DNA of 64,000 nucleotides, from assembly GCA_026119935.1 (NCBI GenBank), contig JALRMH010000002.1, positions 434,001 to 498,000 on the forward strand. Direction: 5' to 3'. Shown piece by piece: positions 9,319 to 19,876 of this stretch. The stretch's first letter is position 1, and each line of letters opens with the position of its first letter. The notes under the pieces are model-generated. The model searched no databases and had not been told where the DNA came from. It worked only from the letters and a program-made list of their open reading frames with translations. This stretch comes from Endothia cerciana. Taxonomy: Eukaryota; Ascomycota; Sordariomycetes; Diaporthales; Cryphonectriaceae. Both the position numbers and the translations under genes were made by a program.

Positions 9319-10635
9319 ATGGACAGAGACATCAGCCCGCCTCCACTCAAAAGGCAAAGGCGAAGGCTCGAGACTGAGCTCCAAGACAGCCCAGGCTCCC
9401 AGCGAATAATATACGACATGGGCGGTACGGGTGCGCTGTGCGTGCGGATCTTCGCGTGGAATGTCAACGGGATCCAGCCATTCCTCCCAGCGTCGACGGC
9501 GCCCATCACGTCGTTCTTCAAACCCGTTAGCCGGCAGTCGGCGGGTGGCGGAGAAGGCACGGCGGTCACGAAGGGCACAGGATCATTTCCCACTGGTAGC
9601 CCGCTGCGGGCATTCCTGCGGAGACACCGCTGGCCCGAGGTCCTCTTCCTCCAGGAGCTGAAGAACAGCCCGTCGGACGGGAAGACCCCCGCCGCCCTGC
9701 TCACCGCCGTCAATACTCCTCTGCAAGCTGAGGACGCCCCAGCGTCGGGAACCAGATACACACTCGACGTCAACCTTCCGCGCGACAGGCACAACGCCCG
9801 TGGGTCCGGCGGCAGGCTCTACGGCGTGGGGACCCTCCTGCGCGAGGACTTTGCCAGCCGGCACGTCGCCCTCGTCCGGCACGCAGACTGGGACCTCGAG
9901 GGCCGCGTCACGATCGTCGAGCTCCGGAAAGGCCGGCAGGACGAGAGGCCCGCCGGGGCAGACCCGCGCGATGACACCTACAGGCCGCTAGCGCTCCTCA
10001 ACATCTACGCCGTCAACGGCACCAGCGCGCCCTACCGGTCGCCTGACACGGGGGGGGCCGCCGGCACGCGCCACGATCACAAGCTGCGCTTCCACGGGCG
10101 CCTGCGCGACGAGTGCCTAGGCCTCGAGCGGGAGGGCTTCGAGGTGGTAATCGCGGGGGACCTAAACGTCGCGCAGGGGCGGCTCGATGGGTGGCCGGAC
10201 CTCAGGACGTGGCCGCGGCAGCACTGCCTCAACCGGGCGGACTTCAACGGGAGGTTCTTTGGCGGCGAGGACAATGCGAGGTCCGAGGCGTACCTGGGCG
10301 AGAGGGGGAGGCCGGGCACCGTCCCAGATGCGGCCGCGGGATTCTTCGACGGTGTCGATGTCTTTCGTGCGCTGCGGGGAAAGGAGCGGAGGTATACGTA
10401 CCATCCGCGCAGCGGGGACAGGTGGGGGACGAGCTGCGATCGGGTCGATCTCATCATCGTCTCGAGGAGTCTCTTCGACGCGGGCAGGGCGCTTGAGACG
10501 GATATCCTCGATTCGCCGCAGGAGCGGGGGACGAGTGATCATGTCCCTCTGTGGGTGAAAGTGAGGCTCGCGGACGAGAGGACGGCCGCGGCCAGCTGTA
10601 AGAGGACTGAGCAGTCAGAATGCTCTACCGGCTAG
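9319..10635 (+). CDS. AP-endonuclease-like protein of the endonuclease/exonuclease/phosphatase superfamily
   Basis: 438 aa from Met 9319; this start is chosen because it directly precedes a basic patch, KRQRRR (residues 11-16), a plausible nuclear signal. Core motifs of the ExoIII/APE family are all present: FAWNVNGI (45-52), FLQELK with the metal-binding Glu (about 113), GRLYGVGTLLR, LLNIYAVNG, AGDLNVA with Asp 281 and Asn 283, CDRVDLIIVS, and SDHVPLWV with catalytic Asp/His (about 407-408). The family cleaves the phosphodiester 5' of abasic sites in base-excision repair. The spacing differs from APE1: an insertion of roughly 50 residues lies between the first two motifs and another follows the DxN motif. 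A paralogous or specialised nuclease is therefore as likely as the main AP endonuclease. Single exon. Confidence 0.83.
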   Translation: MDRDISPPPLKRQRRRLETELQDSPGSQRIIYDMGGTGALCVRIFAWNVNGIQPFLPASTAPITSFFKPVSRQSAGGGEGTAVTKGTGSFPTGSPLRAFLRRHRWPEVLFLQELKNSPSDGKTPAALLTAVNTPLQAEDAPASGTRYTLDVNLPRDRHNARGSGGRLYGVGTLLREDFASRHVALVRHADWDLEGRVTIVELRKGRQDERPAGADPRDDTYRPLALLNIYAVNGTSAPYRSPDTGGAAGTRHDHKLRFHGRLRDECLGLEREGFEVVIAGDLNVAQGRLDGWPDLRTWPRQHCLNRADFNGRFFGGEDNARSEAYLGERGRPGTVPDAAAGFFDGVDVFRALRGKERRYTYHPRSGDRWGTSCDRVDLIIVSRSLFDAGRALETDILDSPQERGTSDHVPLWVKVRLADERTAAASCKRTEQSECSTG

Positions 10636-12224
10636 GTTAGTACAGGAGTAGTCGGCAATGGCTGCACCCCCAATGCAGACCTTTGGAAAGTCTGAAAGTG
10701 ATCTGCGCAGGTTAAGTCGCAAGGATGGGCGAGGCTGAGTGCCGCCGCAGCCTCGTTAGGTGGGGCTGATTTTGTTACACCCGATTGGTCAGACAGAAAA
10801 GCGTCGCTCCTTGATATTCAGCGTCATCACACCGATGTCAAGTCACGAGAATGCCGCACTCCAGCAGGAAAGGGGACTTTGACTCGCAACTATTAGCCCC
10901 ATAGAGAATGATGATTCACGGCTGGCCGCCTTTCCCCGCCCGCAGAACGGAGTGACAATCGCCGGCGCCGTTGTCACAGCGGTCCGACCCCCTTCGGCAG
11001 CTGCGAGCCCGGACAGCGGCCCCGACGATCTTCGAGCACGGACAACACGAGATGATGCGCAGCCATAACTCATGTGATTGTATATTTGGAATTCGCGACC
11101 TAGAGACCGGATTGAGCTTTTCTAGCCTAGCCGGGGGGGGGGGTCGGATTTGTATTACCCTCGCGCTAGAATCGGACCGGATCGTGGTCTGTTCTTCTTT
11201 CCATGCCATCACGAGGTTCGATGGGGGATCATCTTTGCGTCATGAAATGCACGGGGCATGGATATGGAAACAAATACAATGTTTCACTGCCTGCTTCTCC
11301 CGACGATTGCGTGCTTTGCAAGGCACGCACACAACCAGCGATTCGGTCCGGACCGTGCCTTCTGACTGTTGACATGTATATAGCAAGCTCCTGGGCCCTG
11401 TTCTTTCTCTATTTCTATTTTTGTCAGTCGTAAGCCTACCATGTGCTTCACCTGAGTCTTCGCATCTACGACGTAATCGTTCGATACACAGCCCGGTGCG
11501 GAACGACGGAAATTCGAAAGCATCACCTGGACTTCGTCGCGGAACGCACTGCTGAGTTTACCGTCTAGTCCATAATCTCTAGGCATTGATTGGAAAGTTC
11601 TCTCATGATGGCAGTTGCTATTACATGATTAGTGACTAGTAGGTTCTCACATGCAAGACTCTTGTATCAAATAAGTATGGGGCGAACTTATCGGCCGGAC
11701 TTAGCTGCGACTAGGCAGACATCGCCTTGTTTGCAAGGCGCAAGGCATATCCAACGATGATGGGATCAGCGTGATGGACGCCTCATCCATGGTGCAGATC
11801 CTCCTAATGGTAGCTCAAGCGCTACGCATCTTCCACTGGATCTAGGCCGGACAACTGGATCAGCCATGTCCTGTCTGAAGATGTAAGACTCGAAATCCGA
11901 ATATATAAGGGAGGACGCTCCCCGTGTCCAACCTCAGATTGAATGCTTCTCGCCTCAGCACACCCATCAATAAACATAAAACCACCTCCTTTCTTGGTTA
12001 TCCAAAGTTCTCCCCTCACCTCATCCTTCAATAAACATAAGGAATTAGCTGCTCTAGCAAGACGACATCTTGTCTTGAGGAGGTATTAATTATGCATCCT
12101 TTGAGCCACCCTCAACCCCCTTTGCTAACTATAGACCCCACAGACAACTGAATCAGTTCCACCGCTCTCTTTAGCATAACCCCCATTCCTACGACCACCG
12201 TTCCCGCAATTCCCGCCCCTCAAG
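10636..12224. other. Long intergenic region with promoter of the cysteine-rich secreted gene
   Basis: No gene supported in about 1.6 kb. A G homopolymer lies near 11136. A sequence ending in TCAATAAACATAA occurs twice, near 11968 and 12028, and a TATA box is at 11902-11908. These features suit a promoter and long leader for the gene starting at 12225. Confidence 0.45.
11902..11908 (+). promoter_or_regulatory. TATA box, probably of the 13-cysteine secreted protein gene
   Basis: TATATAA is followed by a CA/CT-rich stretch typical of fungal leaders. It is 317 bp before the ATG at 12225, so the leader would be long (about 290 nt) or contain a spliced part. No other plus-strand gene lies between. 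Confidence 0.4.
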
Positions 12225-12625
12225 ATGCGCTCTTGCACCATCGTATCTTGTGTCATTGTCGTCCTCAGCGGCACTGCACTCGCGGCGGTGAGTAGTACCC
12301 CCTCTTCCCCTTCCTCCCTCACCACCTGTCCGTCAGGACCAACCCAGGCTGACAGCCGCACCCGGGGTCCAAACAGGTCGTTACCGCGCCAGTCCTGCAG
12401 CCCTCAGGTACTGGGGACTGCATTGAGGACTGCTTCATGGGCTGCATCCCCGACAGCGGCTGCGGAGGGCCGGGCGACCAGGCCTGCCTCTGCGCGAGCC
12501 AGCGGTACGACGACTGCGTCAGGGACCGCGTCTACGCCGCGTGTCCCGACCGCTGCGGCGAGGCAGAGAAGATAAAGTGCGGCGTCTGCCACAAGTGCGA
12601 CCGTGACCCCAGGTGTCCGGCATAG
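12225..12625 (+). CDS. Small secreted 13-cysteine protein (candidate effector), two exons
   Basis: Model: exon 1 12225-12287, intron 12288-12376 (GTGAGT...AACAG, CTGAC branch site near 12348), exon 2 12377-12625; phase 0, 103 aa. Exon 1 is exactly a signal peptide (MRSCTIVSCVIVVLSGTALA). The mature chain of about 82 aa has 13 cysteines in pairs with 1 to 6-residue spacing: GDCIEDCFMGC, SGC, ACLC, DDC, AAC, DRC, KCGVCHKC, RC. An odd count leaves one free thiol or an intermolecular bridge. The first half is reminiscent of CFEM-like patterns (QACLC, then a DC), but the CFEM spacing is not met, so I leave it unnamed. Small size, signal peptide and about 16% cysteine fit an apoplastic effector or surface protein. 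Function unknown. Confidence 0.75.
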
Positions 12626-13421
12626 GCGATGTGTCCTTCCTCTGTCGTTTTGCTTTCTTGGTGGTTTTTTTCTTGGTGGTTATAATATAGAAGGGGCTGA
12701 GGCGGTGCAGGATAATTAATGACGGCAACATATGGGTCAGGGTGTACATAAGGAAGGCGCTTGTACATATAGTGTTTTTACGCTTGTAGCCTTTTCTCCT
12801 TGACGACACATTTTAATCCCCCCTCAGCTTGTCCTACCACCCACCGATTCGTCCCCTTCAGTAATAGTGTTGTCTGGCATGTAAGGTGAAAGGAAGTCGG
12901 AAAGTAGAAAGCGAACTGGGCCCTTTTTGCACGACGGTGATGAGATCTTCTGGTGTGCCATGTTCCTGTGGAAATATTATGACCACGCGCCTGTGGGCGG
13001 GCATGATAGCTTTGGGCAGGCCTGAACAAGTCTGAGTGAGGACTCGAGATGTTGCGGAGTCGGACCGGGTCATTGAGGCCACGTCCCCAGGATGATTCCT
13101 TCTGTGGAAATGTTTGTTATTGTGCAGGGACGACGACGGCCCTGCTGTAATAAATACTGCTTGCTTCGCCAACCGTCTGTTGGTCCCTCATGTTCTCTCC
13201 TCTGCCCGCTTCCCGCTTCCCGCTTCCCGCTTCCCTCTTCTCTCTTCCCTCTTCCCTCTTCACCCTCCTCTCTCCCCCTCTTCATCGCAATACATATGCA
13301 TCTGCCCTGAAACAGGTTATGAGCCCCTCTGTCTCGTGGTTAGACCCAACCTCAACCTCCAGCCCAACCTCCAGCCCACCGTTCTGGAGGCTCTCCTCCG
13401 CCCTCTCCCGAGGCCTTCCTC
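12626..13421. other. Intergenic region with pyrimidine repeat
   Basis: The first 150 bases look like the 3' region of the cysteine-rich gene. A CTTCCCG/CTTCCCT pyrimidine tract occupies 13204-13262. No gene supported before the trypsin-like fragment. Confidence 0.4.
13204..13262 (+). repeat. Imperfect CTTCCCG/CTTCCCT tandem repeat
   Basis: A run of about eight 7-nt pyrimidine units, seen directly. It may be part of a CT-rich core promoter or simply low-complexity DNA. Confidence 0.75.
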
Positions 13422-14106
13422 ATATGAAGCCGAAGGACCTCTGGGATGAGATGGCCGCCCCACACAAGGCCAGCTCTCGCGGCCAAACCGACACCCACCT
13501 TCAGTCCGGTATGTCCTCATCACCACACTGGTCCCTTTCCTGAGGATGCCCTCTTTTCCCCCCTCCTCCCTTCAGGGAAATAAGAAGCGGAGAGGAGGGG
13601 GGAGAGACCAGGAGGAAGGGCAGGGGAAGGGGAAGGGGAGGGAGGAGGAGACTCTCCCCTCCAGGTACACCATGCCGCTCGCCTCATACCTCGGCCAGGC
13701 TATCTCAACAGACAGAGGCCTTAACCATGCAGGCTCCTCGGGCCTGTATCTGTGCCTCAAGCCGCGGGGCAGCACAGCCGAGCCTGGAACTGTGGCCAGA
13801 CCAATCAATATCCTTCTTACGAATCGGCACGTGGTCTGCCCCAGGGAGTTTACAGCCCCTACCGAGCGGCTTGGACCTACGGACAAGAAGCGTGATGCCT
13901 ACAACGATGCCCACGCAGGGTGTGAGCGTGGGTATTCTATGGCCCCGGTCCGCAGCTCGAAGATTAGCGGACTGGGCAGGGCCAGCACGAATGTTGAGAG
14001 GGTGGTAGGGCAAAAGTTTATAGGCGCAGGGCAGGGCCTGGTTGGTGCAAAAAAAAAATATATTTTCTTACTTCTTCTGCAGAAATGTTGTCTGCTTGCT
14101 GCATAA
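13422..14106 (+). pseudogene. Probable remnant of a fungal trypsin-like-domain protein
   Basis: Two coding-like segments lie close together but do not join in frame. The first (13427-13508) encodes MKPKDLWDEMAAPHKASS and ends at a strong GTATGT donor. The second (13672 to about 14040) encodes MPLASYLGQAIS, GLYLCLK, and NILLTNRHVVCP. LLTNRHVV is the catalytic-His region of trypsin-like domains found in large uncharacterised fungal proteins. No acceptor I can see (TTCAG at 13575, CCAG at 13664) restores the frame after that donor. No Asp or Ser catalytic motif follows; the frame runs into an A9 tract and noise. A decayed fragment is likelier than a working gene, but an unusual splice pattern cannot be ruled out. 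Confidence 0.35.
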
Positions 14107-14315
14107 AAGTTCTGGAAAGCTGCAGAATCAATACTCCGGTCCCAATGCGACATGTACAGGCGCCATAAAATTTCAAGAGTCGGTGAAAAGTCAGTCTCAC
14201 TTCAGATGTATGCATGTATCACCGACCAAGATATCCAGGAAAGGAAGAAACCCCCCCCCCCCAAAACCAAAAAACATCCATGAATCCTATATCCCCCCGC
14301 AGCCGTTCCTTTACC

Positions 14316-16220
14316 TCAGGACGATACCCTCGCCAGGCGCACATAGCACTGCTGCGGCTCGAGCGCGAACCTCTGTACCGCCTCGTAGCCCGCCAGCTCG
14401 GCCGGGCACCTGAGCAGCTCAAAGTGCCACACGATGAGCGCGATCTGGATCTTGAGCGCCTGCACGGCGAGCCTCTTGCCGAAGCAGCTCCGCGGGCCCA
14501 GCCCGAACGCCAGCTGGGGGCCCGCCATGGGGTCGTAGACCTCGGCGCCCGTGGCCGCGTCCGTCTTGAGCCACCGCTCGGGCCTGAACTCGCCCACGTC
14601 CGCGTCGTCCCACAGGCCCGTCAGGGCCTTGCCCTCGGCCCTCCTCGCCCCGGGGCTGCGCTCGTGGTCGCGCACCGGCATGCTGGGCTCCTTGTACCCG
14701 GGCCCGTTGGCCGGCATGAACACCTCCGTGCCCCTGGGGATCCGGCGCCCCAGCACCGTCGTGTCGACCTGCGCCTGCCGCACGATGAACGTGATGGTGT
14801 TGGCGTGGCGCTGCACCTCCTCGACCACGGCGTCCAGGTACGGCAGCCTGCGGAACGCGGCGTCGAGCTCGGCGTGGGTCGGGGCGCGGGCCGCCGCCGC
14901 CGCGGGGAGCGCCCGGCGCAGCTCGGCGCGGAGCCGGGCCTGCGCGCGCGGGCCGTCGGCGAGCAGCTTGACGCCCCACGACACGGTGGTGGCGCTCGTG
15001 TCGTAGCCCGCCGTCATGAAGCCGAAGAACTCGTCGGCGATGGCGCGGCTGTGGTAGTCCGGGGGGCGGCCCTCGCGGGCGGCCAGGTCGCGCTCGCGCA
15101 GGAGCACGCTGTGCAGGGCGCTGCGGGGCCGGTCGGCGTCCGGGTCCCCGGACGCGATCAGCGCGGCGTACTCGGCCGTCCGGTCCGCGATGTAGCCGTC
15201 CTTGACGGCCGTCGCGCGCCGCATGTAGGGCAGCTGGCGGACCGCCCAGGAGGTGAGCCGCGGCAGCGGCGAGAGCTGGAAGCTGGTGACGGAGTCGGCG
15301 AGGGTCAGGATCGCGGAGAAGATGGCCGGGACGGGGGCCTCCGCGGGGAAGGGCATCGGGGTGTCGATGGCGGCGGCGGAGGAGGAGGAGGAGGAGGAGG
15401 CCCTGGCCCTCTCCGCGAGGTAGCCCTCGGACTCCCTCCACTGCTGCAGCGCCCCCAGCCGCAGGAACATGTTGCTCTCCGTCTCCTCGAGGCCGAAGGA
15501 GCTGGCGAAGATGGAGTCGAGCCCCAGCGACGTGATGTCGGCGTGGGCGGCGAAGGGGCGGCCCCCGGCGAGGTCGCACTTGAGCTCCCAGAGCTCGATC
15601 ATGGACGCGGCGGCCCGGTAGACCTCGGGGGCGCTCACGGTGCTGATGAAGGTGGGCGCCATGAGGTGGTTGACGAGGGCGCGGTTGCGCCGGAAGCGCT
15701 CGTCCGCCGACAGGAAGTGCAGCTGCTGCTCGGGCAGGATGCCGTCGATCAGGTCGCCGACGAAGCGGCTGCGGTCGAACTCCCGCGTCCGCCGGAGCAG
15801 GATGTCCTGGGCCTCGAGCGGGTCCGTCAGGACCACCCAGGGCGGCGACAGGGGCTTGACGAACACCTGGACGATGGGGCTCCCGTGGCGCCGGGTGAGG
15901 GAGGTGAGCCAGCACTGTTTGGTCCGGGGTCCTGTCGTCAGCGGCGTGTGTTTCAACCTGAAGGTTCTACCCACCCCCCCCCCCCCCCGCGGGGTGGTCG
16001 GTCGGCTCTCACTCACGAAGATGCGCTTCGTGCGCAGGACGTAGGCCATCATCTCGGGGACGTCCCCGAGCAGCCTGTTCGCCGCATCGTGGTTATACGG
16101 GATGCCCTCGATGGGCTTGGGGAGCGCGGCACGATAGAGGCTATATAGGCCGCTCAGTATGACGCCAACCAGGAGCAGCGTGGCCCCGCTGGCCACTGGA
16201 GAAGAGAGGATAGTATCCAT
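14316..16220 (-). CDS. Cytochrome P450 monooxygenase, two exons
   Basis: Model: exon 1 16220-16017, intron 16016-15915 (GTGAGT...AACAG, CTGAC branch site), exon 2 15914-14316; phase 0, 600 aa. A slightly earlier Met at 16241 is possible. The N-terminus has one membrane anchor (GATLLLVGVILSGLYSLY) followed by a proline-bearing hinge (PKPIEGIPYN), as in ER-bound class II P450s. Family motifs: I-helix AGYDT (about 370-374), K-helix E-V-Q-R (434-437), PERW, and the heme loop FGLGPRSCFG with Cys about 545. A serine homopolymer (about 241-247) is an odd insertion. The intron holds a 15-nt C homopolymer. It would oxidise a small hydrophobic substrate with a CPR partner; no biosynthetic core gene is nearby to suggest which. 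Confidence 0.93.
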   Translation of the reverse strand: MDTILSSPVASGATLLLVGVILSGLYSLYRAALPKPIEGIPYNHDAANRLLGDVPEMMAYVLRTKRIFVSESRPTTPRGGGGVGRTFRLKHTPLTTGPRTKQCWLTSLTRRHGSPIVQVFVKPLSPPWVVLTDPLEAQDILLRRTREFDRSRFVGDLIDGILPEQQLHFLSADERFRRNRALVNHLMAPTFISTVSAPEVYRAAASMIELWELKCDLAGGRPFAAHADITSLGLDSIFASSFGLEETESNMFLRLGALQQWRESEGYLAERARASSSSSSSAAAIDTPMPFPAEAPVPAIFSAILTLADSVTSFQLSPLPRLTSWAVRQLPYMRRATAVKDGYIADRTAEYAALIASGDPDADRPRSALHSVLLRERDLAAREGRPPDYHSRAIADEFFGFMTAGYDTSATTVSWGVKLLADGPRAQARLRAELRRALPAAAAARAPTHAELDAAFRRLPYLDAVVEEVQRHANTITFIVRQAQVDTTVLGRRIPRGTEVFMPANGPGYKEPSMPVRDHERSPGARRAEGKALTGLWDDADVGEFRPERWLKTDAATGAEVYDPMAGPQLAFGLGPRSCFGKRLAVQALKIQIALIVWHFELLRCPAELAGYEAVQRFALEPQQCYVRLARVSS

Positions 16221-16343
16221 CATCACTATAATCATCATCATCACGCCCTCGTTGTGGAGGTATGGTAGGAGGAACGCAGAGACGGGGGTGGGGGAGGGCC
16301 CGGCTCTGGGGCTCGCGAGGTGGACTGGATATCTACCAAAGGC

Positions 16344-16364
16344 GGGGGGAGGGAGGGAGAGAGG

Positions 16365-16396
<32 letters not shown>

Positions 16397-16398
16397 AA
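16344..16398 (+). repeat. (GA)n-rich microsatellite upstream of the P450 gene
   Basis: GGGA/GAGA repeats; on the P450 strand this is a CT-rich element about 130-180 bp before its start codon, a common fungal promoter feature. Seen directly. Confidence 0.85.
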
Positions 16399-16412
16399 GC
16401 CTTGCTTGGCAT

Positions 16413-17745
16413 TTAAGATGGACCGATGAGGAGGTGACTAGCAGGCAGGGCCCTGAAAGACCGAGCACAGGCACGGTGCATAAGCGCCAACAGTCGATAT
16501 TGCTTCCGTATTGGGGACGGAGGAGCGCTTCATGCAAGGCACCTCCTCTCGCACTCACTTTTGGGAGGCGGTGGGGGAGCCTTTTGACCCTTGAGCACGT
16601 CGTCCGTCCGTGCTATCTGTGGTATGGCTGGCCACGTTGGGACCTCTAGGGGGACGACGGGGGAAACACAGGTGAAAGGGGGAAAAAGGAAGAAAAGAGG
16701 TCTGGATGGTGAGCTGACTTTCCTCGACAATCACATGTCCACAGGACACCTATTGGGGGGGGGGGGTGGTTTATCAGCCCGCCACCTTTTTCTTTCTTCT
16801 TTTTGATTTACCCACTTTCGGGGGGTGATAAGGAGAAGCAAGAGAGAAGAATCAATTAGAGAGCCCTCCTCAGGGACCCCGGGTCCTGTTTGACATGCCC
16901 AGACCTGGTAGGTTACGGCCCCGGCGGGTTCTCTCCCTCCACTACGGCATGAGTATATCATGGTACAGGCCTGTTCGTACGGCCGAGTAATAACTACAAC
17001 TTGACACCTGAGATCCTTCATGCCAACCTCGGACGGAGGGGATTGATTGGGTGTGACAGCCACCACCACTTCGTTTCTGGGATTGCCACCCGTTCTGGAG
17101 CCCCGGGCAGAAAAAGCACGTCTGTTCCGTAATGCTCCATAAACACCCAAGGATCAGAATCCTACGAGCTGACCCGCCCGGCAGATGGCCCCACACGAAA
17201 TAGGACACACCAGCGCGGGTGACGAGGCGGGCTTTGCATATGTATGGGACGGGGTGGGTTGGAGACCGTGCTGGTGGTGTGTACCCATTATTAGTGCAAG
17301 GCCTTATTAAGCCTCACCGCATTGTATTACAACAAGTACACCGCAATTCGGCCTCTTGCTCCCTATTCTCATGTCCAGGTGGGCCTACCACGTAAGGCTT
17401 CCTATAGAATGAGACCATAATCATGTGTGGGTGTATTAAGGATTGGTAGGCGAGTAGTGACAAGGATAATGTTTTTTTAGGTTTGCATGACGCCCGCGCG
17501 GCAATCTATGAGAAGCTGCAGCTTTCGAGATGTCACGGTTGGTTTTGGTTTTTTTTTTCCTTTCTTCTTTCTTCTTCTTTTTCTTCTGTTCCAAACGCGC
17601 CGGCCATCCTCACCAGCCCCGTTTCCCAGCCTGCTCGTATTATTATCCAGTATCCCCGTCAGTCGCAACCAGAGGAGTGGGTCGGCGCCGTCCCGTCACT
17701 TATCTCAAGATTACCCATCCAGCTCGTCCCGTGGTCCATCACCAC
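16413..17745. other. Intergenic region between two minus-strand genes
   Basis: It contains the P450 promoter side and the SUR7 gene's 3' side. A 12-nt G homopolymer lies at 16755-16766 and a T-rich stretch at 17550-17590. Open frames of up to 139 codons here have no family features. No gene supported. Confidence 0.4.
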
Positions 17746-18701
17746 CTACGCGTAGTCGTCCTTTACGCGTCGCGAGCCGAGGTCGTACGACCGCTGGCTC
17801 CTGGTGCTGCGCCGGCGGCGCCAGCGGCGGCTCGAGACCTTGTCGGAGCTGCGGGTGCCCAGGAAGAACAGCACCGTCGCGATGAGGAGCGCGGCCCACG
17901 CACCCCAGCTGAACCCGAAGGCATACCGTCCGACCTGGGCGGACCTGTTGTCAGCCCTGAAGGCATCCCGAGCCTTGACGAAGGTCGCACTGGACCCGGG
18001 GGTGTCAGCCAGTAACCCGCTGCGGGGGAGGGAGGTACGTACGTCATGAGGGACGCGGCGATGGTGTAGAAGAACAGGGCCGTCAGGGACACCAGGCCCG
18101 AGACGGCCGAGCCCAGACGGCCGCAGCAGGCGAGGAAGCCGGTGAAGAAGGCGCAGACCGCGAAGAAGAGCGAGATGATGTAGAAGACCCAGCCGAAGCG
18201 CCACATGTAGTAGTAGTATTGCGAGGTCGTGTTGCCGCCGTGGCTCCTGCGCGCCCCCCGTTGTCAGCAAGATCCGCACCCCAAGAAGGTGCCCGGGACG
18301 ACACCCCCCTCCCCCCCAGACCCAAAGTCGCACTCACCCGGCCAGCCCGCCCGGCACACCAGATGCGCTGCTGTCCCATGCATGACCAAAGGGCAGCGCG
18401 GGGGAGGCGCTGCCGCAGTCCCTGTTGTCGGCGCCGCAGATGTAGAGGTATGTCCACTGGGTGAGGTCCTTCGCGCCCGTGATGCCCGAGGTGTCGGCCT
18501 GGAGGAAGTATGTCTTGTCCAGCGGGGTGGTGTGTTTCACGCCGGAGAGGATGACGAAGAAGATCATCGTTATCGATCCGGCGAGGAAGATGAGGGCCAC
18601 GAGGCCCAACGACGGGTCTGCGTATCGTATCAGTGATCCGCGACCGCCGTCTAGAAAGAAGTGGTACCGGGTGGTAAGAGGGGGCACCTACGTCCAGCCA
18701 T
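17746..18701 (-). CDS. SUR7/PalI family four-helix membrane protein, four exons
   Basis: Model: exons 18701-18692, 18617-18338, 18246-18043, 17989-17746; introns start GTAGGT, GTGAGT and GTACGT, and end in AG. All phases agree, giving 245 aa. The first exon is only 10 nt (MAG plus one base). Four membrane segments: about 8-27, then two in exon 3 (VFYIISLFFAVCAFFTGFLA and LVSLTALFFYTIAASLM), and one in exon 4 (FSWGAWAALLIATVLFFLG). The first outer loop has W-x-Y-x-YIC-x6-C, the claudin-like cysteine pair of SUR7 proteins. The segment before the last helix (ARDAF...VGRYAFGFSW) is also typical. The tail is Arg/Ser-rich and cytosolic. Family members sit in eisosome/MCC patches or act in pH and cell-wall signalling. 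Confidence 0.88.
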
Positions 18702-19445
18702 GATGTCTCGAAGATTAGGTCTCCTCCTCTAGAAGTCGGTAACTGAATTCGAGATCCGTCGCAGCGCTGGAATGCTGTCAGTAGTACGGAGGGCAGCGAG
18801 GACGGGGAGATGGTGGGAACAAGCCCTCGAGGACCGCGAGCCGGAGGGAGGCGGGGAGGAGGGCGTGGGGGGGGCCGGAGAGGGGGGGGGGCGGAGGCGG
18901 TTCGGTCGCAGAGGGGGAATGTCTCTGGGCGCCTTGACGCTTTGGGCCAAGGTTTCCGCGAGGATGTCTCACCGCTCGGGGCCCGGGCTTGAGGGTGTCC
19001 TGTCTGCCGCTAGGCCGGGCGCTGGGCTGGTTGGCCGTTGGGTCACGAAGCTTACCTGGGAACTGGAGGACGGGCTCGCGACGGCAGAAGGCAATCTCGA
19101 GCCTCGATCGCAGGACGCCGTCGGGGTTATATCCTGTGTGGAGATGCCGAGGCTGTGTCTGAGGGGGGGACGTACGGGCGTTGTACAATCTGGAGTCCGG
19201 CCGGGAGAGGTCTGGGTGGGCCAGGTTCTGGTGCAGGTTGCGTACGCCGGGGGCCTCTTTTATTACACAGGTTGCGCGGCGCAGGGTGTGTGGGAAAATA
19301 GTCCGGCAGATGCTGCTGGTGATCCCGACTCCCCAGCTCTGGCCTGTCTGAGGCCTATAAGAGTGAGTGCCTGTAACTTGGAGGGGAAGGCGGTTTACTT
19401 GGATGACGACAGAGGGAAACCTGGTTCGGGGCCGCCAGGAGCTGC

Positions 19446-19586
19446 GCTGCTAGGCCGTCCCTGGTTAGCCGTGTGGCCCGCTGGGGGGTCCCTAGCACAG
19501 GACCCTAGGCCCCTAGCAGCCGGGCAAGCTGCTGCAGAGGCACCCACGCACGGCCACGGCACCGAGAGAGCCTGAGCTGCTAGGCC
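19446..19586. repeat. Three-copy GCTGCTAGG direct/inverted repeat cluster
   Basis: GCTGCTAGGCC occurs at 19446-19456 and 19576-19586. Its inverse core CCTAGCAGC occurs at 19512-19520, almost exactly midway. Spacers are about 57 and 55 bp, giving two alternative hairpins. Seen directly; role unknown. Confidence 0.7.
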
Positions 19587-19823
19587 CTGGGCGGACCCTG
19601 ACAGGCTGACGTCATGGAACGGGCCACTTGACCTCAGGGCCTACGTACAGTACGTGAGTACTCACCCAGTTACCACTTGCCAGGGCCGCGGGCAGCCCGG
19701 AAGCCACGGATAAGATCAAACCTTTCTGTACAGTAGGTAGCGCGATCGTGGTGAACAGCCACAAAAACACACGTAGCCGATATGTACTATGGTAGTCATG
19801 ACTTCAGGACCCCCCTGCCCGTG

Positions 19824-19824
<1 letters not shown>

Positions 19825-19876
<52 letters not shown>

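Noticed and set aside
14214..16148. 644-codon plus-strand frame opposite the P450 gene
   Set aside because: It is antisense to a P450 with all family motifs; the Arg/Gly/Val-rich translation is a GC-bias shadow.
18772..19575. 267-codon plus-strand frame
   Set aside because: High GC explains the open frame; no domain, poor start context, and it overlaps repeat structure.
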